From assembly GCA_004794785.1 (NCBI GenBank), contig SJOL01009693.1:103769-167768 (forward strand): DNA of 64,000 nucleotides, read 5' to 3'. This DNA comes from Opisthorchis felineus. Its lineage: Eukaryota > Platyhelminthes > Trematoda > Opisthorchiida > Opisthorchiidae. Below, in pieces: positions 44,961-59,059 of the stretch. The position numbers and the translations under genes are program-made. Within the stretch, counting starts at the first letter, position 1; each line of letters opens with the position of its first letter. The notes beneath the pieces were generated by a model that saw only the letters and a program-made list of their open reading frames with translations, was not told where the DNA came from and made no database searches.

Positions 44961-45837
44961 CTTGAAAAGAGACCACTCTTACTCAACAAAAATATTGCAA
45001 TCAGCATTGAGTAAATGACTTGCTCAGGTCGGAAATGGCAGAACCCGTCTGTGTGATGTGCTGCTATGAACCTCATGAGTGGCTGATCTTGGCGCCTGAC
45101 AAACATACCGCTGCATGGTCCAAGAGAAGCGTTGTGAGGTCCGGTCCCGTTCCCGGGCCCTACAGCTCTTTTAGTGAGCCTCGGTTCCACGAAAACAGCC
45201 CCGCCAAAATTTCGGGCGGTCGTCTCGCGCGGGTGGATCAACCACTCGGTTACTAACACTGTCCGTCGTGCATGTGGCCGCTCGAAAGTAATGTTTAACT
45301 ACGGCTGTTCGTAGTAATTATTCGATGTGGGGTCCCCAGGAGTTACAAAACTGGTTGCAAGCAAGTTGAAAATACTTGATGAACACTCATCACAGGTACG
45401 GTTGCCATGTAGCCAAGTTTTTATATTGAGATGGCTGCTGTTGCCGATTCCACGGACATCGTTGCGGCCTTCCTACTGGGCCGGGTGCTGCACCAATAGG
45501 CTTGTTATGTAGTCGCCGGTGGACGGATGTATCACACATTTCCCACCCATAGATATGCGTTCATCCAATCCCATAGCCCCGCCTCAACGTTCTCCCTTGC
45601 TTCGGTAAAACATCCAACATCCCAGCACATATATCACTTCTCGTCGAACCAGCTCCCTGGGCCAACGCCTGATCCCTAATTAATCTTAGCCCTGCATCTT
45701 TGCCGATCCGCAATATGCTAAACCAGCTTCATCAAATTGAAATCGTTTGTGAGAACAGCCACCAATGCCCACCCGATGGACTAGACCGTTACGGCAGCCA
45801 ACTTAGTAAGTAATCAAGTGATCTAGAAGCCTGTGTT
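44961..45837. other. Upstream of RGS exon; locally GC/CpG-rich
   Basis: The part 45090-45290 is richer in G+C and CpG than the rest of the window (GGGCGGTCGTCTCGCGCGGG). It could be part of another repeat or a CpG-rich regulatory patch. No exon or promoter element could be assigned. Confidence 0.4.
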
Positions 45838-46710
45838 TCACGGATTCATGGATTGATACACAGGATCGAGGCTTTTGCCCAAGATTCCCGGGTCGGTTGT
45901 GTCCTTGTCGTTCTGCGGTTGTCATTCACCTGAAAGGCATAAGCGAAAAAAGGGTGTAACACTGCTATTTAAGTTCTCAGCGCGGGGCAGTATGTTTGCC
46001 AGCACGAGGACTCGCATAGGAAATTGTCTAATAGTGCTTTGAACTGGGTTCTAGAAGGAGCGTGGACAACTGTCGGAGGAAGATTATTCCACGCAGCTAC
46101 TACACGAAATGAGAAAAAATTTTGCCCAATAGAAGCGTTCGCTCTGAGCTTGAAAATCTTCTTACCATGTCCCTGCCGTGTGTTTGCTGGCTCAACGGTG
46201 AAAAACCTGTTGGCCAAACCTTGTTCAAACAGGGCATAAGTAAGAATTAGGTCCCCTCGGAGGCGGCGATACTCGAGGGGAAAGAGGTCAAGCGCCGTGA
46301 GACGCATTTCGTAGTCCACGGATTTAAGGCCGGCAACCATTTTCGTAGCAGCTCGCTGGACACGCTCAGTGAGGGTTACGTCCTTCGTGCGCCCTGAGTA
46401 GACAACTTGGTTGGCGTATTCAAGAAGCGGTCTGACGAAGGCCCCATAGAGTATTTGAAAGTCCATGCGAGTAATACGGGGGACGGTGCGCCCAATCATC
46501 CGTAGAACGGCGAATGCCTTTTGGGCCGATTTCTCATGGTGCAGTGAGAAGGACATGCTTGGAGAGAGCCAGATACCCAAATACTCTTTGGTATCTATCT
46601 TCGTGATGTCTTCTCGTCCATTCTCACCATGCGCGACATAGGCGTTCCACCTTCGGGGGCCTGCCAAGATGCTGGACCAAGGTGTTTCGGCTGGTTTGGT
46701 GGCCGACCAT
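45838..46710 (-). mobile_element. CR1/jockey-like LINE, 3' end copy
   Basis: An open frame to 45969 gives the C-terminal part of a non-[45 protein letters not shown], then [20 protein letters not shown] and [18 protein letters not shown]. It is followed by about 130 bases of 3' UTR shared with copies at 52.9 and 55.9 kb. The catalytic core is missing through 5' truncation. Confidence 0.88.
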
Positions 46711-49700
46711 CTTAGTCTCGATATATTGCAGTCCCCGAAACCCACCACTGAGACAAAGAAACCCTGCTGGTCCCTGGTTTCCTCACAGCATCTCTCGCCT
46801 CAGTACACGCAAATCACCCAAAAAATTGCAACTCGGGGAGTTCTATAGCGTTTTCGAAATCCACCCACGTTGTCCTCCAGTAGTCGCCACAAATGCCTGG
46901 AGGCTAAAACATGTCCGTTGGTTAATCACATAAGCCAGATAAGTTCACTTTCAGAAGTGCCTGCCGATAAACTATTTCCCACTGTTGGAACGCAAGAAAG
47001 CGCAGCAAAAGATTCGGCAATCTTTATTGCACCTGAATTTCCTCTTGTTCTGCAACGGGACTTTCAGTTCTAACATAATTTGCAGGTAAGCTCAAATAAA
47101 GTAAGCCTTGTCGGATTCCTGCTTACATTATCTGTCGGCTTGTTGTATAGTAAGCCTAAAATAGTTGGGTGAATGTATCAAATAAATTTCACGCAAGCCG
47201 TTTCATAAATACTGAGTGTAATTTTATTCTGAAAAGTGTTTGAAGGAAACAGTATTGCTAGCCGAATTTCTGTGGAATATTTGACCACCGCTTACTAACC
47301 TGTGCACGGAGGGTGGAAATTTCACGTTCATCCAAGAGGCAACAAACACGAGTAATTTGTAGACGGCTAGTTTAGGTAGGAGCTAAACCAAGAGGACACC
47401 ACCTTGCTGCTTGCAAAGTCTGCTTTAGAACTGTGAAAATTGTAGTGCCTGCCCGGTTGTTGTGGCGGATATCCGTCAGGGCTGATTGAATTTCAAGGCA
47501 GAATTTGGAGAAAGCGAAATTAACCCAACGACGTACGCCACATTGTCACACACGGCCATTTTTGAATTACATTTCGGGCCTCCCAGTAGCCCATAATCCA
47601 TATGTCATCCGTGCGGGTGTCACTTGCGGTGGGTGATTGGTGTGCCTCCCACGACTTACATTATCGCGTATAGAGAAATAGCTGTATCTGTTGCTTGGAC
47701 ATCCGAAAATAGTGTAAGGGAGAGAGGCAGTGCAGCCTGATGTGACTCCTCGTAATTCTTCCGCTACGAAACGCCAATGCGCAAGTGGGTGTTTCGTGGA
47801 GAAAGCGTACGATTAGGCGCTTTAAGGGAGGGTATCTTGGCCCACTCTTGAGGCCGAACAAGAACTGCATGAATGTGGAATATCAGCACCCTGTTTTGGA
47901 TACCACTGTATCACGCTGGATTTTTAAACGGAGGTTGAAGGCATTACATCTAATGGATTTTTTGCGGGCGTTTTGACGGTAGTCCGAATTAAGTGCATTT
48001 GATGCTTGTCAGTTCATACTTTGTGGGTCGCCGTGATACCGGAAATATTGATAGCCTGATTAACCTATGCTTTTCCAATGGAAGCCTTGGGTAATTTTCA
48101 TCAGTTGCCCCAACCTTGACGTAGGAAGTGTGCGCTTTGCTAAATTCTGTCTCGGTCATCTCCACTTTACTACAATCCGTAGCCCTGCGCATTTGAGTGC
48201 ACGTTAAGAATGCGTCACCGTTCGATACGGGCCATGTCTGCAAAAAGCTCAAGAGTCCTTCTGAAGCACATTACTTATTGTTTAGGGAGGCTACGACGAT
48301 ATCCAAAACGACCAGTTGGGTCCCTTTGGCCTATTTTCCACGCTCACCATGCACTTGACAACAAATGCGCGAGCGCCCTGCTCCAACCCAGAAACTTCCA
48401 TTTACTAAAATCATCCTTTTTCGCTGGTAACAATCGGTTCGTATTTCTTGCAAACTGATTCTCATTTATCTGTGCGATCCGAATGTCCCCGGCATTGCCT
48501 AACCTTCCGGCACTCAACCCAAACAGCGCACCACGCTGTTCCACTTGGTCGCTTTGCACACACAGTCCAGCATTCATCCGCGTGTCATCACTTTGCATAG
48601 TAAACGTTTTTGAACAGTTGAATAGCTCCCTGCTGTCATTCCTCGCCTCGGAAGTGCACACGATACCCGTACTTTAAAAATCGTGCCTTTAAGAGTTGCC
48701 TAGATATGGTTAGGCTTTATAATCCCCAACCTCCTCATATGCATTCCAAAGCTGCGTTAATATTCATTGTGCTTCACTGCGCCTCTCTATTCTCTGGTCT
48801 AAAAATAACTTGCTGAGAGTCTTTTGCATCCGTGTTTCCACCAGCAGAGTTTTTTTACTCCACATGCCTAACATTGCTATTACTGACAAGCCTGTTGGCA
48901 TGCGAACATCCAACATGGTCCCACAGCCGACCCGGTCTTCGTGGAATCTGGTCCAATAGCTCAACACCATTTTTTCAATTAACCTTGGTTTCCGGTTGCA
49001 GACAGCTCTGACTGGAACAATCTGGCATCCTTCAATCTCACGGTCATAGACTTCTACTTTATGCCATATGTTGAGGATCCAGTTAAGGGACCTTGAATGA
49101 CGTGGGGGTCCGACAATCCCAAATATCAAAGGGAAGAAGTGGGTTCAAAATTTTACGGTACTGTTTACACAAGGGTAAGCAAATTTATAAAACAAACTTA
49201 AACTGTCCACGTTTGCAGCGTCACCAAACGCACAAGTCTGTCACTGACAGGCGCGGTGCATTGTCAACGTCCACACAGCAAACAACGACGGCAGTTTCGT
49301 GATTCTTATTGGCGGCGCGATCACATAAAACTCGTGGGAGAACAAGCCAAGTAAGGCACGAACGCGCATAGGTAAGTAGGTAAGCAGCGCGCATTCACAT
49401 ACAGACAGACATGCTAATACACAAGTATTGGACGGGGCGGCCTTTTGGGCAAGGTGGGTGGCAGCTACAAATGAGCAAGACAAGCAGAGGTTTAGAGTAC
49501 ACAGGCAAAGTGAGCAAAAGAAAGGGAGGAACTATCATGAGGTCAGGTTAGACCCTTTACCTTGTCTCTCCGACTATAGGCCACTGGCAAATCCAAACAA
49601 ATTACTGGGTGGTCTTTTACCACCCCTACCCCTTCTATATACTCAATCAGAGCCCGCTCCCATTTTAGTTTCGTAATTTCACTTTTGCATCCGTCAGGCT

Positions 49701-52700
49701 GCAAATATTGAATTCTGTATCATTTCCAAACGAAACGCTGATCGCCCTTAAACATGAATACGGGCTGAAAAGCCATAATTCACCTACTCTATACAGGTAT
49801 CGTGTATAAACCTTACTGTGTCTTTCTCTGCGTTTCAGACACTCCCAACCGTGACTCATTATATCGCGCTTTCGTTTGTCATCATTCGCTCGCTAAAAAC
49901 GCTTCCCATGGTGGTTCCTGAGTGCTGCTTTAAATTGGAACAAACTGAGAAATTGCGACAGCCTGCTCTACCAGCTTGACGATTCCAAGCAGCTAAACTA
50001 ATTCGTGTCTTTAAACCCCTTATTCCACGAACAGAATGCAAGACCGATCAGCTAAATAAGTTATGATGTATCAGTGACGAATCAGCACCTGGCGCGCTTG
50101 GTCAGCTACCGTCCCATATTTCAAGACATTCTCTGACATCTTTTGAAGTTTCAGACACTGTGAACTTCCGGAGACTTGGTGGATAAAAATGGGGTTTCGG
50201 AAAATTATTCTAGATTTCCGGATCACACCTTTCATCAATAGGAACCAGGTAGTAATCTGACTCTCAGCTTCTTGCTGAGTTTATGACAGCGTGCAGCTTT
50301 TTAGAACTGACGTTTCGCTACCCGAGGTTTTTTATGAGAAAGAAGGAGGTTATCTTGATGTCAGACTGGTTACAAACGCGATCAGAAAATGGGATGGTCC
50401 CTAAAAGAACGCAAGAGTAATCCTAATGTTACGGGCGTGGGGAAGTGAACTGTACTACTGATAGATCTAGGTCCAGTGTAAAGGAATTTATTCCCTCCGT
50501 TGGGGTCCCCTGAATGTAATATTCATTCATTCGTTGTAACAGCCATATGTTGAAGCCTGACTAAGACTGTTTGCCGAGTCGGTGACTGAGGTCATCCCAG
50601 CTATCCCCAACAAACCTTTTTCCTTCTGCCCGCAAATGCGGACAGGCGCCGTGTGGTATAATTCTATTTGCGGGACCCAAATCAAACTTTTAGCGATTGT
50701 GCGTTTTAGAAAAATTGCTTCAGGACACGCTTTTTTACCCCATGCGATTTGCTGGTAAAGCAAGGAACCCTAGCAAGTGGTAACCAGGATATAAGTGGAC
50801 GTGAAATAAATATAACAGGGGCCGACCGCCGCTCCATTTGCACACTTGAAGGTACCTTTGGGAAAGCCTCAAGAAAATTTTCGCTTGCAGGCAAGACGTC
50901 GACAACACCCTAAGATGGATATCGCACGGTTCAATGGAGTCGAGCAATTTTCCATTAGCCCAAAGACTGCAGGCATATGCCACTTGTTGTCGTACAACTC
51001 CCCGAATTTCTCATTTCTGTGCGGCACCTAGGCTACCGAGCCCACCGCCTTTAAAGTAAGTTAGAGTCACTAGGTTTTTAGGGTTTCGTGCGCGAGTTTG
51101 CAGTGCTTTCATTTAGCGCCCTCGGTTTTATGCGCTTTCGGCCTATTTTCTGCCACTGACCTCTAGTGGGTAGTGGACCAAAGCCTTTCTCATTACAATA
51201 ATTTAGGCGTGATGAAGTCCGTTTTCCATTGTAAACAGCGCTGGCTTCCGTCCTTGTTTTTGATTCCCCAACACCTTGGTGATACCTGGAAATTTTATAC
51301 ATTACCATTCACTGTAGTTTATGCTAATTTATGACACCACTTTGATGAAATTTACATTCTAACAGTCAATTTGTGAGCATACACACAAATTGCATTCTAA
51401 CCATCAACCGACGCCTACATGTTACCATAATTTGCCTAACTCCACTCAGGTATATAAATTTATACAGAAATTTATGATAAAATAACGTAATGCGCATACG
51501 TCGAAGTTCCACCTGCAAATCGATCAGTTGGCAGGACACTCCATATCGAACACAGAGAGCTAGATATTCATACTGGGCATCACTGAAATTTAAGCGGTTG
51601 GTCGCAAGATCTGGGCTTCTGAAAAATTTATCTACCAATCCCTAAACCCATGAATACCGGAGTTACGTAGGACGTTCACCATGTATTCGCGATCATCAGT
51701 CGGTTCATGTACAAGATAACCCACAAAATATGAATTGTCCAAAGAGGCCCAGCCAGTCAACTAATGTTACCCCAGTCGAATCCCTTGACTGTCTGGTGGG
51801 ACTGATGCTAGTACCAAAACCTCACAAAGAATTTCTGGTTGTTTCCTGTCATACAAACTGCACCCGTGCAGTAAACACCTCATTTTCGAATGTATAGTTA
51901 TACATCGTCGCTGTGGCGCTTTTGGTATCACTGATTTGTGCCGATACTACTCGCATAACGTGCATGTAGAAATTGGTAAGTCGCCGGAGATTACATGAGA
52001 AAAAACGTGGCACCTCAGGCAAAGACGGAGGGCAACTGGAACGAACACTTAAAAATCACTGTTTCAGTACACATAAGCCGAAGTAAGTTTGCATTTGTTA
52101 TTGAAATCACACGGAGCCTTTCATGAGCCTCTCATAAGTCACAAAAGTGAAAAATCGAAAAGTTGTGGTAATAGTGCTATACGTGTGGTGGGGTAGGATG
52201 AGACTGTTTTGGACTATTTTATTGCCTATTTTAGCCAGCCATCCTTCTTTAACTTATGCGTACTGCGCATTTAAATCGTTCTTCACTTAACTTGCGTCCA
52301 GAAAAAATTTGAATAGGCACATTTTCTTACCTGTGCACAAGTGACAAAATCAGAATTTCGGCTGGCGCATGAACCGCCCTACCTGCCGGCCCTAAACACA
52401 AGCGCTGTAGCGTGGGATGTCAGGAAGTCAGCGGTACTCGACGCTCACAAGGATGAAGTAACAGCACACACCGGTTCTGGAATGAATAGTTATGGAAATT
52501 GGTATTATTGGAGCCACACGGCACACATTCGCACATGCTGGGTGATGCAGGAAAGAAGACTTGAGCAAGGAAACACCTTGCGTGTATTGAAACCGAAACG
52601 ACAGGCACAAGCTTGTGGATTGATTGGTCAAGTAAGGTACAAAAATAGGTCAAGGTCATTCGGGGGGATGTAAAATCGGACTTCAACGTCCTATCTGGGG

Positions 52701-52885
52701 TACGTGGTAGTTCATCAGGGATACCTGAAATAGGGAGACAGAAAGAGATGCAAACATCAGGTCGTGAGACAAACACGTCTTAGTAGGCACAGTCTGGTTC
52801 CAATTACGCTACACCCAAACCACGCGCTGTTTCATCAAACGCTGCCTCCCTCATAAGAACAAACAACCAGCAAAACACTGGCGGA
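46711..52885. other. No recognised gene
   Basis: Open frames of 60-120 codons occur on both strands (for example minus 49129-48764 and minus 48661-48344). None shows a domain, signal or convincing splice context, and no LINE, SINE or LTR block was recognised. An Axin first exon may lie here but was not found. Confidence 0.5.
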
Positions 52886-53010
52886 TTCACTGATAAGTGC
52901 ACAGCACCGACGCTTTCCCCCAAGTTTGCCACGTCGGTTTTGTTCTTGCTACTCAGCGGCTGCCGTTCTCCTGAAAGGCACAAGTGAAAAAAGGTGAAGC
53001 ACTGCTTCGA
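52886..53010 (-). mobile_element. CR1/jockey-like LINE, 3' UTR fragment
   Basis: This matches the 3' UTR of the LINE copies at 45.9 and 55.95 kb: shared CAGCGGCTGCCGT, GAAAGGCACAAG and GGTTTTGTTCTTG blocks in the same order. Only about 125 bases are present. Confidence 0.7.
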
Positions 53011-55894
53011 CTGCGCAAATATCATATTATCCAACAGCATTCGGTGCTACCCAGGTTTACGTGAGTGAAGCGAGGCCTGGTTGATAAGAACAAAAGGCCC
53101 TGTAGCAGAAGAGTAAACGTAGAAAGCAAATAACATCGCATGCTGTCCGGGATATAGGCAACTCTACTCCCTGCTTGGCGCTGAAGCTTTTAACAAAAAT
53201 GGGCTGGAATCGGTATGCTGTGAATCCGTAAGTGAAACCACGATGCGGCAAACTAAACTTTAATTAGTTAGATAGGTCCGACTAAGGTGTGGCTTACAAG
53301 TAATCTGGGCAAGCGGTTCATTCGGTGCACGCAATATAAGTTTAGCCCTCCTTAACTTGCCCAGCAATCATGGTCTGTCGGTAATCAAGGTCGTTGGTTT
53401 CGGAACTTAGCCGTCGATTTCGCCTCCGGTATTGTTACTTTTTGTACAAACGGGCTGAAGCACACTCACGCAGTTTCACACGCATATTTTTGTGCCCAAA
53501 ATGGCGTGTGTGCTGACCATTCTGATGGGACTCCACTGTCCTGAAGCATATCGCGGGACGGATACCAAGGTCGTAATGCCTTGCACCTAAGTACATCGCT
53601 CGTATCCTATAAAAACCGGCTGGTGGCACGAACTTTAAGCCTAATCCACCAAGGGGAAGACATAATTAGCTTTGTGTTATCAAATATTCGAATACTCTTC
53701 TTACTTCTCTTTAGCTCGCTTCTGCAGCACTCAGAATGCTCTTGCGTACTCGCAGATAGATTGTCTAAACAACTGGCTAAGCCGACCTGCTTAGGGGCAG
53801 ACTCCCAAATCTAATGATTTCTGAACAGTGAAATTCACCACAATGATCTTCACATCACTCCTATTGTTTGGGTCAGGTGTGATAACTCGCAGACGTGACC
53901 TCTGTGCTGTTGCTGATTTATTATTCATTATTCATTATGGCAGTCAGCCACCTGCCCGAACGATCAAGCTTGCTCAGCGCGGTCACATGTAAATGAACCG
54001 CACTCCAAGTAGACGTGCCATTTCTCACAAAGGCAAGCGATACTGCATATTTTGGACAGCGACTGATATAACTGACACCATCGTTCTTGTGACCCACGCG
54101 AGGTCCCTCTGTTGGTCAAAAGCCTGAGGAGATGGACCGGTTGATGAGGTTCGGTCAGATGTAGGTGACTTTCGGGTCCTGATATTTCGCTTTAAGTCCT
54201 CCAAAGAAATGCCCCCAGGGCAGCTGGTAGAACGCGCATACTCATTTTGAAATGTCCACACTAGCTTTACGTCACACTTCACCATCGTAATTAAAAACAA
54301 TAATCCTATACACGTCACTTCGCTCACAGCCATAAAGCTTGCCTCAAACTCTGTCACACATTTAGTTGGCTGGCATGGTCAACATTGAGTGACGGATCTT
54401 ATGCAAATAATTTATTGGAATATTGCCGGCTCGGTGCATTAATTTCATCTAGAGATCTCTGAGAAAGTGCAATTCAACCAACTCGACGACCGGAAGCACA
54501 AGCAAAACAGTTACTATACCATGCGTCAGAAACATTTCGGAGATGACCGCAAGGATGCTACGACAGCATACCATAAGAGTTGCCCACAGATCGACTTACA
54601 CGCTTCAAGGAGCACTTTCAAAACCAAAGGGGATACTTAATGCAATGTAGAAGACAAATGTAATCTACAAAATTCAATCTACAGAGAAGAAACTGTAAAC
54701 TAGAGTCAACGAACCCAAACTCGCTACTAGGAGACACGACCAACTCTCGCTCGTCTCTGCACACGAAGATGTGGAAGGAAACAAATTTGATTGGAATAAC
54801 GTCAGCATGCTGGGCCAGGCAAGAACAAAGAAAGAGCGCCAGTTCATGGAGGGGTGGTACTCCACTGGTGGAGCAATGAACAGACGCATTGAGATCGCTC
54901 CTGCCTATCAGCCTCTGAGGAAAAAGGAAATCCAGAACCATAAAACCCTGAGCCGAACAGCGATTCAAAGAAGAAACCAATAGAACTGAAATGAAGAAAG
55001 AAAAAACATTCGGGTCAAAACGACAAATTAATTGGACCGGAATTTCTAGCTCTCACCGAGGCTCATCGAATCCGACTGCCAAACGAGCCCAAAATAAAAG
55101 GGAAGTTCCAATGAGAGAAGACCTGCAAATCAACCAACCAAACTCATGAATATAAACCACCAGTTGAGTATGGAGCAATCAGCAAACTATTAAAACTAGA
55201 AGGTACACCGCCGACCAATTAAACAACAAAGAAGCCGACCACGGCGCAATACAAACCACGAACGGACCAACCAAAAGAGAGAATAATGGACGGCAATTTC
55301 AACAGTAGTGTGGCCGTAGAAAGCAAGAAATACAAACCGCAAAGCAACACAGATAATGATCGGACCAGCCAAAATCCTAATGTGATGATTATCAGTGGCC
55401 AATCAGGTTGCAGCGCAAAAAATTGCTCCTTGTAAACTATATAAACGCAAGCACGATGAGGGGGACTACCCACCCAGCAGCGCGCTGAAGATGTTTCCTC
55501 GAATGGTGATGAAACGTTTGCAAATCAATTGCCAAGCTCGGCAAACAGATCAACAGCCACCTGATCAATTACAACTTATGCAAATAATAAATAACACTGA
55601 ACTGATCTGTGGCCTCCATATCCCTTAAATTGGGTGGGTGCAGCGGGACGATGAGCTACTTATTGAGAACGTGTAACGTACTGCGCATCGCTATTAGGCG
55701 ACTGAATTTACTACAATATGAGCGCCAAAAAACATACCGTGGCTGTGACTTTGCATTCTAATCGTCATCTGTCCTCTAGGACGCACGGCGGCGTATTTCA
55801 AAATAATGCGTCAAAATACGGACAATTCTTGCGATGTAAGGGGGGCCTCACAGAGCAATCGGACAATTGGCTAGAACTGCCGATTCTGTCATTC
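53011..55894. other. No recognised gene
   Basis: Nothing was assigned. A minus-strand frame at 54357-54025 has a hydrophobic N-terminal stretch (CIGLLFLITMV) but no family and no supporting splice sites. Confidence 0.5.
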
Positions 55895-58335
55895 AATGAT
55901 TCACGGATTGATACACGAGATGGAGGCTTTTGCCAAAGCTTCCCGGGATGGTTTTGTTCTTGCCACTCAGCGGCTGCCGTGTACCAAAAAGGCACAGCAT
56001 TGCTCTTTCAGTTCTCGGTGCGGGACGGCAGGCTTGCCAGCGCAAGGACTCAACTAGAAAGGCGTCCAAAAGTGCTTTGAACTGGGCACTAGATGGAGCG
56101 TGGACAACCGTTGGACGAAGGTTATTCCACGCAGCAACTACCCGAAATGAGAAAAAAATTTGCCTAATAGATGTGTGCGCTCTGAGCTTGAAAATCCTCT
56201 TGCCATGTCCCCGCAGTGGGTTAGCTGGGTCAACGGTGAAAAAGCTGTTATCCAAACCTTGTTCAAACAGGTCATAAGTAGGTATTAGGTCTCTTTGGAG
56301 GCGACGATACTCCAGGGGAAGGAGGTCAAGCACCGCGAGACGCGTTTCACTTTCCACGGATTTAAGGCCAACAACCATTTTCGTAGCAGCTCGTTGGACA
56401 CGCTCAATATGAGTTACGTCCTTCTTGCGTCTTGAGTAAACAACTTGGTTGGCATATTCAGGAAGCTATCTAACGTAAGCCCCACAGAGTATTTGGAAGT
56501 CCATGCGAGTAATAGGGGAGAACGTGCGCCGAATCATCCGCAGAACGGCGAATGCCCTTTGAGCCGATTTCTCATGATGCAGTGAGGAGGACACGTTTGA
56601 AGAGAGCCAGATACCCAAATCCTTTTTGGCATCTATCCTCGTAATGTATTCTGGTGCGCTCTCATCATGCACGACAAAGGCGTTCGCTGAGTCTCCCCCA
56701 AATGACATATGGACGCATTTTCTGTCATCCGGAGGGAAGGTGTTGGTCCAAGGACTACTGCTTTGCAGCGCCTGCATCTACTTTAAGGGCATTGGCGTTT
56801 CAACCCCAGGATTTCATGCCGTCCGCAAACAGCAGACATGGACTTAAAGGAACATCTGGAAGGTCGTTGACGTAGATCAGAAGCAGAAGTAGTCCCAAAA
56901 CAGAGAATTGAGGAACTCCGATGGAGACCGGTGCCGAGGAAGAGTAGGTCGAGCCTATCTTCGCTCGGAATGTGCCTTCTGATAAAAACGCCTTAATAGA
57001 GCGTAGAATTTCCCCTTGAATCCCGTAAGGCTCGAGTTTACGGAGTAGCGATAATTGTGGGACTCGATCGAATGCCCTTGAGAAGTCGAAAAATATGGCA
57101 TCCGATATAAGTCCTTCGTCCTTGGGCTTGGTTATGCTGCTCATAAATACAAGCATTTTTATCACCCAAGAACATTTTTTCGAATCCTCGTTGCACGGGT
57201 GATATTAGGTTGTTTCAGGTGAGGTGATGTAAAATTACCCGTTTCAGAATGCATTCCACCTCCTTGCACAGTACGTCCACAAAGCGAAAAAGCCTGTAGC
57301 GTCCGGGTGATAATGGGTCGACCGTCTTGTAGATTGTTGTTTCAATCATTTCCCTCCAAGCAGAGGAAAGGTTGTTTTCGTCGATTGACTGACGAAACAC
57401 CAGGTAGAAATGCTTCGCCGGTGTGAGAGACGTTTTCTTCATGATCTTAGGATGAACCTCATATGACCCCAACGCGCTAAATTTGTTTGTCTTGTGCAAG
57501 AGTTAACAAACATCTTCCTAGGTGAAGACCAAGCTGGTTAGAGGCTTTTAGAAGTTACGTTTTGACAAGTTTGGATGTGACAAGTTGACTTGGGCAGAAT
57601 ACAGGACTGCAGCGTTCTCTGCATTTTTCTGATACAACTTTTGGATCACTTGTGGGTTCCCCGTTTCTGATCCTTAAGGAGAAGTTGGTTGGTTGGTTTC
57701 TCCGGCGGTCTCATGTACTTAATTAGTCAATTGTTTCTCCGGGCTAGATTTACTATCGCGCATTGTCTTGGTAGGTTTCATTGTTGTTTTTTTTATGTAC
57801 AGCTTTTCCGCATTTTACGAGAAGCTAGCTCGTTTTATGTGTCACCTGTATTTAACTTTTGGAAAAACTTCTTTTCCAGAAGACGCCGAATAATCTAGGT
57901 AACTTGTTGTCCATCCGCCAGCGCGCTGGATGCTTTGGGAAGAACATCGCGTCAGCTGGACAATGGTCCTTTATAACTCTTCCACGGAAGCTTGTTCCAG
58001 TTTAAACTGCTTAGGTAAGCTAAACATTTCTGGGATATCTGCACGCCAGAAGTTTGGAATCCACTTTGGAGGTTCCGAATTTCTGACCCAGTAGCAGATT
58101 AACTCAAATGTCATCACATGGTGGTCACTATGTACCAGTAGTGCTTTACTTAGCAACGAAGTGTCTTTTGTTGGTGATAACCAAATCGGTTAGGGATGGT
58201 ATTTGGCCTGCGCGGTATCTGGTGGGTGCGACGACATGTTGAGTCCAAGCGTTCTGTTGAACGACTTTGGTCAGTGCAGATGCAAAATTTCCAATAGACC
58301 CGGTGCGCTGAAGGCACCTCCAGAAGGCCTTGGGG
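55895..58335 (-). mobile_element. CR1/jockey-like LINE, endonuclease end through RT and 3' UTR
   Basis: On the minus strand the order is endonuclease C-terminus (QNAWTQHVVAPTRYRAG, then PSLTDLVIT near 58220, and HSDHHVMTFELICYW near 58130). It continues to the RT N-terminus (FRQSIDENNLSSAWRE, about 57400), the palm (GLISDAIFFDFSRAFDRVP, about 57100), a degraded catalytic box (CLLFADGMK, where F/Y-ADD is expected, about 56820), then the C-terminal domain and 3' UTR. Several frame changes and stops make it inactive. It begins abruptly at about 58335. Confidence 0.88.
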
Positions 58336-59059
58336 GCGTTAAAATAAGAATAGGAATAATAATGTTTATTCCCAACTAGTAGGTGGCATATCGTCAGGCA
58401 TGATCATATGGCTACAGTCAGAACAAGGCACGACTGGGGAATTTGCCGGTACTGGAGATTGCGCGAAAAAAGGACAGTATAATAAACAGTGGGCAATATC
58501 CGATGTAGACTTGGCCACGCCTAAATTGGCGTGGGTAAAGAAACACAGTTACCAGGCGTTTATCTTACTTTTGGGTGCAAATATCAAGCTGAGACAAGAT
58601 CAGGTCGTTAAGAGTTGGAGGTAGCGGGCAAATCATTTGCCATCAAGTGATGTGTAAAGTGGTAGCTGGAAGAGAGTTTTTCAAGAGATTGTACGAGGAA
58701 ATGGTTACCTCCCAGTGGACTCAAAAGGTAACGGTACACCACGCCGAGAAGAATAGAATCGATCCCACGCAGCGGGAACTGCATCCACAACGCGTTACAA
58801 AGTGGTGCAGTGGTGGTGTTGCAGAGGAAAATCGGGATGGACAGAGCCACGTGTTAGTATAAAGCGGCCCCGGTTGCCCTCCAGCGTTTCAAATCACTTT
58901 CGAAAATGGAATAGCAATTTAGCAGGATCTCCGCGTCAGAGACGTCTGCTGCAGGCCAGGTCCCTGTAAGTGCGATTATGGACAGCTGTTTAAGGCAAGT
59001 TGACTGTTTGATCTCGCGAAGTTTGTTGAAAAGACTGAGGCAGTTTTTGGATAAGCACT
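58336..59059. other. Unassigned segment between LINE and solo LTR
   Basis: This interrupts the LINE upstream of its endonuclease fragment. A 74-codon plus-strand frame at 58400-58624 is not recognised. It could be an insertion into the LINE or an unrelated flank. Confidence 0.4.

Noticed and set aside
48344..49129. Two minus-strand frames of 105 and 121 codons considered as an Axin first exon or separate gene
   Set aside because: No Axin N-terminal motif, no domain, and no acceptable splice link to the RGS exon could be shown.
54025..54357. Minus-strand frame with a hydrophobic N-terminal stretch that could be a signal peptide
   Set aside because: No recognised family, no convincing splice sites and no neighbouring exons; could be chance.
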